A stretch of 64,000 bases of DNA from Ctenosaura bakeri (lineage: Eukaryota; Chordata; Lepidosauria; Squamata; Iguanidae), in assembly GCA_948474755.1 (NCBI GenBank), contig CAOLHI010004222.1:248001-312000 (forward strand). Direction: 5' to 3'. Position numbers and translations under genes: made by a program. Positions 34,072-46,439 of the stretch are shown here, piece after piece; the stretch's first letter is position 1, and every line of letters starts with the position of its first letter. Below the pieces are notes generated by a model. That model saw only the letters and a list, made by a program, of their open reading frames with translations. It was not told the origin of the DNA and did no database searches.

Positions 34072-34089
34072 TGCCCGCATTCTCCACCA
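34072..34089 (-). promoter_or_regulatory. ERV primer binding site, tRNA-Ala-like
   Basis: The minus strand reads TGGTGGAGAATGCGGGCA three bases after the 5' LTR. Its complement TGCCCGCATTCTCCA plus CCA corresponds to the 3' end of a vertebrate tRNA-Ala, with perhaps one difference from the common isoacceptor. The assignment is from recalled tRNA sequence and should be checked. Confidence 0.6.
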
Positions 34090-34092
34090 CTC

Positions 34093-34970
34093 TGTTACCC
34101 TGTATTCTGGGGGTCCCGAAAGGGACGTCCAAATAAACACATATAATCACAAGATGGGGAAATTAACTCGAGCACTCTCTTAAGCTAACGAGAGGCAGGG
34201 TAACGTAGCAGGGATCTTGCAACCCTATGTATACAGCGTCAGGTCAGAAGAGCAGTCAGACAAGTTTAAACAGTAAATTAATAACTTTTATTAAAAAGGC
34301 AAACAACAAATAAGACACCACATGCACACAGCTAACTGGAAATTGAAATGAGAGTTTTGGGGGGAAACAGGTGATACAACACCTTATCTTGTAGTCCTGG
34401 AGAGAAGCGGAGGGTTGCAAGCAAGAAAGCTCAGCGCGGTTCGCTGAGGGGAAGACTCACTGGACACAGTGGCAGCGAGGCTGGATAGAACTCAGGAGCG
34501 ATCCGAGGAGGACTCGGAATCAGGGAGTTTTTATAGGGTGGATTGTGCCTACAGGCCATGCCATACTTGGTGAGAACAAAGGAAATTTGGAGCGGGACAA
34601 AAGCATTGGAAAAGGTCAAGTTTTACATGATTAGCTTAGCGCTGGGTAACAATAGTGTAGTCAGTATGCAAATGGCTTTGCATTGAGAGAGTGCCAGCTC
34701 GAGGCCGGGCGTCTTTGTGTAAAGTTGTGCTTAAGCAAGGTGTGTCTGCAAAAATGGTCCCTGAAGAAACGGAGTGGCGTTAATCTTCCTGCCTAAGTGG
34801 GGATTGGAATGTCCAACAATTTACTGGCCGCGCCTGTTTACGTGCTTGTCCGGAGGCCTTGCAAACACGTGGAGCAGGGTGGCAGAGAAAGGTCAGGTGA
34901 AGGCCAAATAAGTTTGATATCAAAAGAGATATCTAGTGCCATCACCAGGCATGTCAGAACCGTGGTAACA
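34093..34970 (-). repeat. 5' LTR of the provirus
   Basis: Runs from TGTTACC to GGTAACA, 878 bases. On the minus strand a TATA box (CCCTATAAAAACTCC) lies near 34540-34527 and AATAAA near 34298. The sequence matches the solo copies at 20004-20894 and, reversed, 37647-38565. Confidence 0.9.
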
Positions 34971-35419
34971 ACGGGATCCCAGGGGAGGGAAAACCTGCAG
35001 CGGGGATAGGGGATAAAATATGAGGTATTCAATACTGGCATTTCCTCTTTATGGGCAGAATGAGTACTTAAAATAAATGTGATTCACTCGATCCTGTGCC
35101 TAATTCCTTTGTGAGTTTTTTTCTCTCCAAGTTATTTCCAACACAGCAAGAATGAATGAATGAACAAATGAATGAATGATCATGAACCATACCTTTTCAA
35201 TGATCCTGTATATAAATCAGTGGTATTAGTTCTACAGATACCAGGGACTGCTAAAAAAAGATAAATAAATGGTTCCTATAGCAAATCAAGCTTTAACTCC
35301 CCTTAAAAGCCAAGATTACTTAGTTGAGGTTGCTGCACTTTGCACATATCATGAGAAAACATGACTCAGTAGAAAAGGCAATAATTCTTGGTAAGTTAGA
35401 AGGCAGTGGGGGGAGGGGA
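34971..35419. other. No gene seen; short GAAT repeat
   Basis: Contains a degenerate (GAAT)n run at 35150-35180. Nothing else recognised. Confidence 0.5.
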
Positions 35420-35545
35420 AATGAATCAAAGAAGCCATGTTCATGAATCTGTAAGACCTGAGCAGGACTGTTGATGACAGGGTGACTGGGAGGTCTCTCA
35501 TTCATAGGGTGGCCATAAGTCGAAGTATGATAGCTGTTAACAACT
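35420..35545 (+). repeat. SINE 3' end, degraded
   Basis: GAGGTCTCTCATTCATAGGG followed by TGGCCATAAGTCG and AGTTGTTAAC-like sequence resembles the tail of common reptile tRNA-derived SINEs. The tRNA-like head is missing or unrecognisable. Confidence 0.45.
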
Positions 35546-35551
35546 AGGAGG

Positions 35552-35697
35552 CATTGTTTCACAAACTCTGGTCCTCCAGCTGTTTTGGACTTCAGCTTCC
35601 AGAATTACTGACTGTTGGCCAAACTTGCTGGGGCTTCTGGAAGTTGAAGCCCAAAAAACCTGGAGGACCAAAGTTTGGGAACCACTGACTTAAAGGA
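35552..35697. mobile_element. Palindromic hAT-like MITE
   Basis: A 146-base near-perfect inverted repeat: left arm CTGGTCCTCCAGCTGTTTTG and TTCAGCTTCCAGAA, right arm TTCTGGAAGTTGAAGC and CTGGAGGACCAAAGTTTGGG, ending AACCACTG. Termini of CAGTG type suit the hAT superfamily. No clear 8-bp target duplication. Confidence 0.75.
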
Positions 35698-36664
35698 TGG
35701 CTCATTTGCTTTGTGGTGTTCTTGCAGCTGTGCAGTGATCCTCTTCACATTGGGAAATACTTAAAGAGGCCTGCACAGGATTCTGTGCATCTCTTTAGGA
35801 CTTATTTTCCTTGCTACTGAATGCTAAAAGAAGCATCGTGGCTAGCCATCTTTTAATCCTTCCTAGTGCCTCCAACGTTGCATTGTGCTCCTTGACCCTT
35901 GTTCAAAACTGTTACTCAGCACTCTTTTGACCACCAGATAATGAGGAAATATAATTCTTAAATGTGCCAGTGGAAGCAGGAAGTAAGCATCTTTCTAACT
36001 GATTTTGAATGCTCTTGAGGAACACCACCCCAGTGGCATCGAGGACAGGTTAAAAGAATAGCTTGCTCAATACAGTTTTGTGCTTTTGTCTGGACTATTG
36101 CACTAGATTTTTTTTCTGAGAAACCTGTACAATGAGAATCTTTGCAATTCAGCACTTATTCTGTGCAAGAAGAAGAAAAAACTTATTTGCAGAGAAAACA
36201 TTTTCTGTGCAGTTCTTAAAGAAAACATGGTTTACTTTTCAAGAAGCAGTTTCCTGTGGGAAAAACAAAATAACAGCCATGTGCAAAAAAAAAAAAAAAT
36301 AGGCAACTTTCAAACATGAAACTATTCACAGTTTCACCACTTGCTACATACACATATACATACTTTCTGCACAGAAATGCACAGGAAAATTGCATTTGCA
36401 AACACCTTTCTAGCAGCAGGAGGAAATGTAATTAAATTATTAATTCTTCCTTGTGATGATGAAATTAACAAACATTTACATCACTGGAAATATGACAAGA
36501 TAGAGGCTATATGTTTTCTATGTCCAAGAATTAGGCAGACAACCTGGCTGAATAGTATAGCACCTCCCCTGATGCATCAGGTAGGTAGTGTGATAGTACT
36601 CAATACAAAGCTGCCATTGGAAAGTGAAATTTTAAAACCAAATAAGGTTGGTGTTCAAGCTGTC
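35698..36664. other. No gene seen
   Basis: Only chance ORFs, including a 110-codon plus-strand frame at 36341-36673 without recognisable features. Confidence 0.45.
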
Positions 36665-36935
36665 TTGGACTGAAATGATCTGGCCACATTAGTCCATGCT
36701 CTGACAATTTCCTGGCTGGAGTTTTACAATGCACTCTTCATGAGCTTCTCTTGACTACTGTCTAGAAACTACAGAATGCCGCTCCCCAAATAGTGATGGG
36801 GCAGCGAGGACTAAAATCTTATCCTGAAATCTATGCATTGGCTGTCCATAAGCCCAAATTCAAGGTATTATTAGCATACAAAGCCCTGAATGGCTCAGGT
36901 CCAAGTACAGGCACACTTCAGTTAACAAAGCCTCT
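36665..36935 (+). pseudogene. LINE reverse transcriptase relic (L2/CR1-like clade)
   Basis: Conceptual pieces in changing frames read LATLVHALTISWLEFYNAL, then HWLSI-like and LLAYKALNGSGPS, which together recall the end of L2/CR1-type RT (the LDYCNAL and WLPV...KALNGLGP blocks). Heavily decayed and short. Confidence 0.5.
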
Positions 36936-37646
36936 GATAAAGAAATTTATTTTTACAAAGTCTTTTTACAACCCAGGCCTCCCTTTCCTCTTTGTCCTCT
37001 GCCTATGTCAAAGCTTTTTAGCAGCAAGAGCATTGGGAGAGTGAAGAAAGAGGGCTGGAGAAACACATATTTTTAGGGTTGGGTTGCAGCAGCGTGTCCA
37101 AAATAAACAGTTCAATAAAGTTTGAGCTGGAGAAAAACAATAGGATCCTGCTGTAGCCAATCCTACTGCAGCTGTGAGTGCCTGCCTGCCTACCTACCTG
37201 ACTATAACAGAGAAAATGAGCAGCATCTCCTTCCAGAATCCCTTACTCAGCATGTATGAACAACAAAACAGAGAGAAAATATGAAAGCAGATAGGCCTGC
37301 ATTCCCAGCATGTTAAAAAAATCAGAGCTCGATTAATTTGGTCACAAATAGAGAAGTCATAGGAAAAGTGGAGGCTGGTGAAAGAAAAATTGTTCCTGGA
37401 TGTATTTTGGAAGAATTCTTCCTGTGGCCTCTAGAAAGTTCAAAATGTTTTCGTTTATCTGACCTCACTACTTCAGTTTGCATGTGCACATTGTTAGTTC
37501 TGCATAAAACTATTACTGAAACATGTTGAACTGCTCTTATTGTATGGGCAACCCTATTTTTTCATGTCATTTCAGCCTATGGTATGCAATTTTCTGCTAA
37601 TTAAATAATGTCAAGGAACACACCTACTATGTTATCTGGAGTATAC

Positions 37647-38565
37647 TGTTACCGCAGTTTTTAGCCCGGACTTGTGCGATATTAGAAATCATTTTTGATA
37701 TCAATAATTTGGCCCTCTATACCCCTTTTTCCTCCATGTGCTTGCGAGGCCCCCGGACAAGCTCACATACAGGCATGGCCGCTAATCACTATAATATTCC
37801 AAACAAATACAGGCAGGCCAGAAATAGCCAACCCACCACTTCAGGAGACCTCAAGGCAAGTATCACATTATGTATGCATGCTACTTACAAAGAACTCCCT
37901 GCCCCAAGCAGGTAGCTTGACTAGCCGAATACTCAACTGTCAAGCACTCCATGTTTGCATACTGGCTACTCTATTGACAATTCGGTCTTAACTCAATCAT
38001 GTAAAATACTGATCTTTCGGAGGCTTTGTCTACAGCTTGAAACTCATTGTTATCCCCAAGTACGGACTAGCCTACGGCCACATTTTCCCCTATAAGAACC
38101 CCTGACTTTGATCACTTCTTTGGATTGCTCAGATAGCTCTTGGTTTCCATCCCGCCTTGCTGTCGCTTCGTTCAGTGAGCCTTCCCCTCAGCTCCATGTG
38201 CTGAGAAACTTCATTTCCACGAACTTCTTCTTCAGACTACCCGGTCTTCAGGACAGGTGTAGTATTTCCCATACCAAAACCTCCTCTCAAAATCCCTCTA
38301 TCCAACTCCAACCTTTATTTCTATAGTTCTCTGCGTGAGTGTGTTGCATACACTCGTTTGGCTGTATTTTAATAAAAACAACAATCATTATTTTACTTCT
38401 ATTTGCACCTTGACTAGGTCTGACCCCGTAGACATTGGGTAAAAGATCTTGCTACGTTGCCCTGCCTCTCATATTGCTAGCTTGTGCTCTTTGACTAATT
38501 CCCAACTTTGTAATTTGGAGGGCACTTAGGTGTTGCTCACAGGACCCCCAGAAATCAGGGTAACA
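37647..38565 (+). repeat. Solo LTR, ERV family A
   Basis: TGTTACC to GTAACA, 919 bases, opposite in orientation to the provirus. Flanks ATAC (37643-37646) and ATAT (38566-38569) form a 4-bp duplication with one change. Contains TATAAGAACC near 38091 and AATAAAAAC near 38371 as likely TATA box and polyadenylation signal. Confidence 0.88.
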
Positions 38566-40277
38566 ATATCTGTACTTGAAGAATCATTTGATCCGATACC
38601 AGTCCACCTGGACTTGAAGAAATGAGGCTTGGGTAGATGGCGAAAGTTATGACTTCCGGTTCCGGTGAGAGCAGGGAGACACAGCTCCTTGGCGTCTCCC
38701 AAACAGCCGCCACCACCGCAGGCTACCATCGAGGGTAACTCTGGCAGAGATGGTTCATTCTGTGCCCCAGAGGTGAGGGGCACAGCAAGAGAGTGGCAAG
38801 CCTTCTTTAGGGGTTCGGCTTCCCCTACTAGCACTCGGAACGAGCATGAAGAGGAAAGTCAATCCACAGACTTGCACCACCAGCAAGCTTCACCTGCGCC
38901 AGTGGGGAGGAGGGGGATTAAACCCTCCCCTCCCTACCCCCGCCACTGAAACCTCCTCCAAAGAGATAGAGGAGGAAACCCTCTCCCCTTTATGGACAGG
39001 GACCCTCTTTTGTGTTAGGTGCTCATTTTTTTAGGGGTACCAGGATACTAAATTGGAAGAACCCTGAGAACTACAGCGGATTATCCCCCGAGAAGAACAG
39101 CTGTTCACATTTGGGAAAACCCTCTCTTTCAGTAGGCTTGAAAAGTCACTTTAAAATGGATTGGGAAGTCTTTTTTAAAAAAAAAAAATTAGTGCTTTTC
39201 TCTCCTCCTGTCTTTTTGGACTTTTTGTGTGTTGAAGCTCCACGAAAAGTGACCCAGAAAAAAAAAGAGAAGACTAAAGAAGGCTGGAGATGAATGAGAA
39301 GAGAGAAAGGGAAGTTGTGTTTTCCTTTTGCCCATCTTTTCAGCTCCTCTTCCCCTCTTGTTTGTCCATACCTTGACTAAAAGGCAAACTTTAAACTGTG
39401 TAAGACTTAAACCCTTTTGTGCTAACTTATGTTGAAGAATAAGCTCTGAACTATGCTGAACTATGCTGAGAGTAAGCCCTAAGTATGTTGTTATTTCGAG
39501 TGGACACACTTCAGCTTGTAACGATGAAATTAAAAAAGACACCACAACAAATAGACAGTTAAATTTGAAAAGAGACTGAAGTTAAGCTGGATGTGAATAC
39601 TAAATGAATTGGTCTACGCAGAGAGAGTAACTGGGAATGTAAATTAAAAACTGCATAAGAAACAAAGGAAGTGTAGTATGAAATATAGTATAGTAGGAAG
39701 TAAAGGACACATTGTATGAACTACATGAACTAGATCTGGTGTGTAATGATGAACTGATGAATTAGTGAAGAACTCTGTAGATGTGGTATAAGTTATATGT
39801 TAACCTGATGAATTGATGAAATGTAGTATGTGCAATAAGTGTAGTATGTGTAATAAGAACAGGTAACTGAAATAATCAAGGGAACACTGATCAATATAAA
39901 CAAGAAATTTATAGAGAATTTACTGATGAGATTAAGGAATTTACTGGTATAATTGGAAAAGCTTGGTTTAATGAAACACTGAACTGATTAACTGAATGGA
40001 ATTGATCAGAACTTATCAAAACTTATGAATTGTGGCCAGGTTGAATTTAAGATTGTGTTTGAGTAGGTGTAGAGGTGGGAGAAAATATTGGAAAGAGTGC
40101 ATAAATTTAATTACAGCCAAGTAAACAAAAAAGAAGATGGGCAAACAACAATAACAATAACTGGTTTAACGTCTGTATGAGATCTGACATTTTTAAATTA
40201 ATAACAGTGAACTTGTAGATCTCCTTTAGGCAAAAAATTTTTTGAATTTGTTCATAATTACTAAAGTAAAAAGAAAG

Positions 40278-41266
40278 ATGTATAAGATGAAATCAGGCAA
40301 GGCTCGAGGAGCAGAATCACAAACAAGAAGAGACTCCATAGAAGAACCTCCTGAATACAAAAAAAAAAAATTCATGGAGGAAGTTAGGAGTTATATGATG
40401 GATATTCGGCAAGACTGGAAAGATTTAAAATCTCAAATGTCAGAAATGCAGGATACATTAGAACAGGTCAAGAAAGATATGACCTGCAATAAAAAAGAGA
40501 TAGATTCAAATAAGAAAGATATTCAAGTGTTAAAACAGAAGATGACTGTATCCTCCTTGAGAAGCAATTTGATAGACTCGCTTTGTTAGAACAAAAACAA
40601 ATGGACGCACGGATACAAATTAGAGGCCTAGAAGAAAAAAGGGATGAAGACATAAGAAAAAGGATTGTGAGCTTGATTGCAGATTTCTTGGAAACTGAAG
40701 AAGAGATAATAAACTGCGAAATAGATAACACCTATAGAGTTCAATCTATGTATGCAAAAAAGAAAAATATACCTAGAGATGTTGTGGTGCAATTCATTAG
40801 AAAGTCTACTAAAGAAAAGTTAATGGAAGAGCACAACAAATCACCCCTAATGGATCAAGGAAAACAGTTAGTCATTCTGTGAGAAATCCCAACGCAAATA
40901 TTGAAAAAAAGGAAAGATTATGAGTTCTTAGTTACAAAGTTAAGAGAGAATCAAATTATGTTTCGATGGCATTGTCTAGAAGGGGTGATATTTAACTTTA
41001 GACCAGAGATCTCTTTAGACCAGAGATATCGCCTTAATTCTATAGAGAAAGCTGAAGATTTTTTAAAAACCTATGGAAAAGAATTGAACCAGACTAAATC
41101 AACATCGCCAAGGAAATCACAGAGACAAAATAGAGGTAAAGATAGGGTGTTGGAAACTAATGGCAAGGACTACAACCAGATAGAACACGAAGATAAAATG
41201 GGTAAAGAAACTTTAGAGGAAAGTGTAGAAGAGAACAGACCTATGGAAACGAGCCTTATTGATTAG
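40278..41266 (+). pseudogene. L1 ORF1, broken
   Basis: Starts MYKMKSGKARG, with a second Met three codons in. A charged N-terminal region is followed by a coiled coil (MSEMQDTLEQVKKDM, heptad-like). A frameshift near 40560 leads to the RRM block (ARIQIRGLEEKRDED) and PRDVVVQFIR. A TGA at 40880-40882 interrupts the frame before the C-terminal domain KKRKDYEFLVTKLRENQIM. Same domain order and similar length as the ORF1 at 7057-8083. The single frameshift and stop suggest a moderately old insertion. Confidence 0.82.
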
Positions 41267-41307
41267 GATATAGAGGACTTGGCTATGATGAAAGACAAGA
41301 GAAAATG

Positions 41308-44300
41308 AAGTGTACTTTTATCTCTTAGAACATGAATGGACTGAACTCTATGGTAAAATGGAAAAAAATATTTCATTTAATGCAAAAGTTAAACGCAGAT
41401 GTGTGCTGTCTTCAAGAAACCCTTATGAAAAGGAAAGATGAAAAATGGCTCTGGTGCGATTGTCTAGGAGACATGTTTATCTCTGCTGCTTCTGTTAAGA
41501 GAAGAGGGGTGATTTTATACGTCAAACCACACTTAGCTCCAAAAATAATATTCAGTGATGATAAGGATAGATTTGTAGGAGTGGAAATTAAGGTCGATAG
41601 CTGTGGTTTACTTGTGATTGGGATATATGTTCCCTGTAATGAGAATAAACATTGTTATGATGACCTGAAAAAAACACATTCAACAATACTAATATGAAAA
41701 CTTGGCAATTTTAGATGACTTTAATGGAGTAGTAAAACTATGTCTTGACAGAAGTCCACAACTCAAAACAAAAAAACAACATGGGAAAATACAGACTTTC
41801 TGAGGAATTACAATTGCTAGATGTTTGGAGATACAAACACCACAGTGAAAAAGACTTCACTTTTTTCTCAAATAGACACAATTCTTGGTCCAGAATAGAT
41901 TTAATCTGGCTTCCAAAAATGTTACTAAACTGTGTGAAGAAAATAGCGATCCTACCGAAATCATCGGGTGATCACAACCCTGTGAAAATGACATTGAACT
42001 TTTGACCTAGATCTAGTTGTTGGAGGATGGATGAAAATATATTATGGCATGGAGAGACGGTAGAATATTGCAAGAAAGAACTAGAGGAATTTTTTTAAGA
42101 GGAACTTAAAAAATGAAGTGGACATAGCTACGGTCTGGGATATAGCTAAAGCTGTCATTAGAGGAACCTTCATCCAAAAAACATGTGAAAGAAGAAAACA
42201 ACAAAGAGCAGAAATGGATGAATTATCAGATAAAATCAAAAGTATAGAAAATAAATTAATTTCAGACCCAAACAATAAATCTTGTATCTCCAAAATGAGG
42301 ATATTACAAAGACAACTACCCAGGATGGTCATGGAAGAAATGGACAGACAGTTGAAATCTGTGAAACAGAACTTTTTTGAAAATGCATATAAACCAGGCA
42401 GATGGCTGGCACAAAAAGTAAGAAAAGAAAAGACGAAAAGACTTACATTAAAAATTAAGTAGCGTCAAAGGACCATAAAAAAGGAAAAAGAAATTCAGAA
42501 AATCTTATACAATTATTTTAGCAACTTGTGCTGTGACCAACAAGGCAGAAATAAGCAGAAACAGGAAGAATATCTGCGAGCTCAGAAACTCCCTCAAATT
42601 AAAGCAGAACACAGTGAGATTTTGAATTGAAATATCTTTTTGATGGAAATTATAGCAGCAATTGACAGATCTAAGTTAGGAAAAGCCCCAGGCCCAGATG
42701 GGCTTTCGGCTAATTACTATAAAAAGTTTAAAGATCAATTAGCGAAACCTTTACAGCAATTGTTAAATTCAATTTTACATACTAATAAGATACCAAATAG
42801 TTGGAAAAAAGCCAATGTTGTATTGATTCCTAAGACTGATGCCGAAGAACCTACATGTAAAGATTTTAGACCAATTTCTCTTCTAAATGATGATTATAAG
42901 TTATTTGCATCTATTTTGGCTAAATGATTAAAACAGATTCTTTCGAATTATATTGATGAAGACCAGACAGGCTTTCTCCCAGTGAGACAGATGAGGGACA
43001 ATATGAGGATTGTAACCAGCATTCTGGAATATTTTGAGGTTCACAATGAAAAGAAGGGTGCTCTACTTTTCTTAGATGCAGAAAAGGCCTTTGATAAGAT
43101 CAGACGGGACTTCATGATGAGGGTATTGGAAGAGATGAAATTTGGACAGACATTCTTACCCTGGATAAGGGGTATCTATTGTGACCAAAAAGCATATCTA
43201 TTACTTAACTCTGAACAATCTGAAACATTCTCTATACAGAAAAGGACAAGGCAAGGTTGCCCTTTGTCCCAGTTATTATTTATTATAACATTGGAAGTTC
43301 TATTAAGGCATCTCCAGAAACAGGAAGAAATTTGACGGGTGAAGACTGGAAAAGATGAGTATAAGGTCTGGGCATTTGCAGATGATGTGGTGATCTTCCT
43401 GGAAGACCCGCTACTTCAAATGGTGGAACTGAATAAAGAGATAAATCAATTTGGAGAGTTGGCAGGATTTAAGATAAATAAACAAAAAAACAAAAATGAT
43501 AACTAAAAATATCAAAATCACTGGAAAAAAGCTATTAGAGGAAATATCTGGGATTCAATGTTCCCACAGTGTAAAATACCTGGGCATACAGATTACTAAT
43601 AACAATAACCAACTATTTCAAAACAATTATATAACAGCATGGAAATCTATCCAGAAGAAAATGGAGGCTTGGAATCGACTAGGCTTGACCCTATTAGGGA
43701 AAATATCATTGTTTAAAATGAATATACTACCACATATGTTATTTCAAATGATTCCGATACCCATCCCTCTTACGTGGTTTGCAAATAGTAAAAAAGAGAT
43801 AGTGAGGTTCCTCTGGGGGAAGAAACCGAGGGTTAAGCTCAAACCAATGACCGATCTCTGAGAACGAGGTGGGTTCTCTGTGCCCGACTTAAGAACATAC
43901 CATGTGGCAGCATGCCTAGTATGGTTAAGACCATGGATACTCTTAAATAATCATAAGTTGCTGGCATTGGAGGGACACGATCTGCACTTCGGGTGGCATG
44001 CCTATTTATGGTACGGTAAGGCCGAGGTGCAGAAAGCGTTCCTCCGACATGTGATTCGGAAATCTCTTTTTAGGATTTGGATCAAGTATAAACCCCTTCT
44101 ATGTGCTAAGTTGCCACCGGCCTCCTCTGCAGCTGAAGCACTTCAGATAAAAGGCTTAAGGAGGCAGGGTGAATGGTATAATTATAAAGACCTAGCTTAC
44201 CTAGAAGGTGGGATAATTAAACTGAAAGAGCAACAACAACTTCAAAAAGAAGGTATGACTGTACAGTGGTTTCCCTATCTCCAGATCAAAGAGAGGTTCA

Positions 44301-45043
44301 AAAAGGACATGGAAATGGGGGGATAACTTTGGAACCCTCTATGTTAGAAAAACAATGGCAAGGTGGAGAGACCCACCTATTGTCGATAATATATAAATTG
44401 ATCCTGGAGATTGAACTGGGAGAGGAAACCATGAATACATGGTAAAAGAATACATGATCAAATGGGCATGTGATGTAGGCCACAATATACATTTAAATGA
44501 TTGGCAGAAGGTGTGGAGAAACTGTCGTAAATATACAAAATCTTACATTTTGCAAGAAAAGGCATTGAAAATGTGGTTCAGGTGGTATCTCCCACCTGTG
44601 AGAATTGTTAAAATGTTTAAGAATGCCAAGAACAGATGCTGGAAAGGTAACAAAGAGGTAGGCACCTTTTTCCACCAATGGTGGGGGTGCCAAAAGGTTA
44701 AGGAATTCTAGAAGAGGATATGTTCAAAAATTCAAAAAATACTGAAAGTTAAATTAGACTTAAAACCAGAATTCTTTTTGCTGGGGATTTTCCAGTTGGA
44801 TAATCAAATAGAACAAAGATACGGCAGGGTGTTATGGCATATGGTCTCGGCAGCAAGAATCATACTTGCTAGATATTGGGAAAAAGAACAGACACCACCA
44901 AAGAAAGAATGGATAGAGAAATTGGCTGAAATTGTGGGTATTGAGAAACTTACATTTAAGAGAGAGAACAAGCCAGATGAGAAATTCTTAAAAACTTGGA
45001 AACCAATCTTGGAGTACATACACACAAAAATAGAGACTGATTA
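41308..45043 (+). pseudogene. L1 ORF2, broken
   Basis: The endonuclease begins MKCTFIS, then a TAG where L1 endonucleases have the W of SWN, then NMNGLNSMVKW and CLQET. After breaks near 41697 it reads SRIDLIWLPK and SSGDHNPV. RT blocks: LGKAPGPDGLSANYY (about 42660), FRPISLLNDDYK, TGFLPVRQMRDN, TRQGCPLSQL and the catalytic FADD at 43374-43385, intact. The Cys motif near 44636 reads CWKGN where the first L1 has CWKCA, so one zinc-ligand Cys is lost. Stops at about 42003, 42462, 42627, 42925, 43333, 43859 and 44324 show extensive decay. Confidence 0.88.
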
Positions 45044-45795
45044 ATAAATAAAGAGGATAATATGAATAAGATCTTATGCAAAATGAGATTTGTAGTGGGA
45101 AGTGTAACAATCAGAGATTCAGAGAGGGTGACTAAAATAAAAGAATTGTGAAAGTGGAGATGTTGGAATAAGACTGGAGAAAGTCTGTATATACCCTGAT
45201 ATAAACTTATTTATGTTTGGATGCAGGGTATATATAATGTACTTAGATATCTACCTATTTAGCCCCTCTCTTTCTAGTGTGAAGGGGGACTGATAAGTTA
45301 AAAACTAGGCTGCTTAGTCAGCAGTGGGGGAAGTCTTTTTATATAATATTTGTGAATCGACAACTGTTCTTTTTGTTCTGTTAATTATAAGTTTGTAAAT
45401 GTTATTAATTGTTACTATGTTATTTGTTTAGGAAAGATTTAGTGGAAATAGACTGTTTAATCTAAAGAAGTGCACACAAACTAATGTATTAGAAAGGTTC
45501 AAATAGACAAAACTAATCTGGTGTGAGAGTTTTGAAAGAATTTGAGGCTTACATTTTGAAAATGAATCTGTAGAATATCCTGTGTAGATTATGGTGAGGT
45601 ACTTATTTATGATTGTGAATCTCTACTGATCATGTCTGAAGTGCACTTATGCGTATGTTAGGTAAAACTAGAACAATATGCTCCCCCCCCCGCATTATAC
45701 CAATGTTTACTCTTGTGTTATTCTCCTTTCCGATATTGTTTGGTTGAATAAAACTCAATAAATATAATTTTTTTAAAAAAAGAAATGAGGCTTGG

Positions 45796-46439
45796 CTAGT
45801 GGCACCCCAAAGAAGTGTGGTTCACATCCCAGTTATCAAACTCTCTTTCATTAAAAATCAAGCTGTCTCTTACACTTTTAGCTTTCTGGTAACAGTTTAA
45901 GATATATCTGTTTTCCACAGGCTTTAGGAGAATAATTTGGCAAACAGCCAAGCAGCTTGCTGATATCATTCTTAAACTGTAGTGCTCAGAACTGGAAATG
46001 GTTTAGTTTGTTGTCCATGGCTTTCTGTAAAAGTCAAGAGTGCATGTCTGTAATTTTTTGCAATGTCATAGATGTGTGATTTTAAGTATTTGGGCTAATT
46101 TTTTTTATTGTAACTGTGTTCTTACGGTAATATTGTTAAGTTTTTTGACCTCTTTGGAATCATACTCTAAATCAACTAGAAGGCAACTGGTTGTTGAAGA
46201 GTAACCTAAAGAATAGTAAACAGATTCCCTTAAAGAGTTCTGTGGAGGAGATTGAATTTCTGACCTAAGCAAGAATGTTGCCCCCCTTCCTGCCCCCCTC
46301 CAAATTTTGATTTAAAGGTAAGTTTTATTTTAAACACACTGGTCCTTCTCAAAGGATGAGGTTTTTTCTTTAATTTTCCGGCAATCTTTTTGTCATCCCA
46401 GATCATCATCATCTTTCTGATGAAACATTTCAGCTACCT
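45796..46439. other. No gene seen
   Basis: Sequence that originally continued from 38616. Only chance ORFs. Confidence 0.5.

Larger units (their letters stand above)
24994..34970 (-). mobile_element. Endogenous retrovirus, family A, near-complete provirus
   Basis: Minus-strand order: 5' LTR (34970-34093), PBS (34089-34072), leader, gag (33172-31442), pol (31400-27702: protease remnant, RT, RNase H, integrase), a possible env remnant, polypurine tract (25596-25586) and 3' LTR (25584-24994). Flanks ATGG and ACGG form a 4-bp duplication with one change. RT motifs such as the DLANAFHSIPL block and the SPSICH block resemble ERV-L/spuma-like class III retroviruses, while VKYLGLCLG is also found in gamma-like ones. 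All genes carry stops or frameshifts, so it is defective. Confidence 0.88.
38633..45779 (+). mobile_element. Full-length L1 LINE with 16-bp target duplications
   Basis: Flanked by AAGAAATGAGGCTTGG at 38617-38632 and 45780-45795. The element starts GTAGATGGCGAAAGTTATG with a GC-rich 5' UTR, then an AT-rich stretch, ORF1 (40278-41266), ORF2 (41308-45043), and a 3' UTR ending in AATAAATATAATT and a short A tail. The perfect duplication defines both ends. It is the most precisely bounded LINE in the window. Confidence 0.93.

Noticed and set aside
36341..36673. 110-codon plus-strand ORF
   Set aside because: No domain, biased composition typical of chance ORFs, and its end runs into a LINE relic.
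46230..46412. Minus-strand ORF with many Lys residues near the CR1 end
   Set aside because: No similarity to the CR1 C terminus in frame, so not counted as coding.
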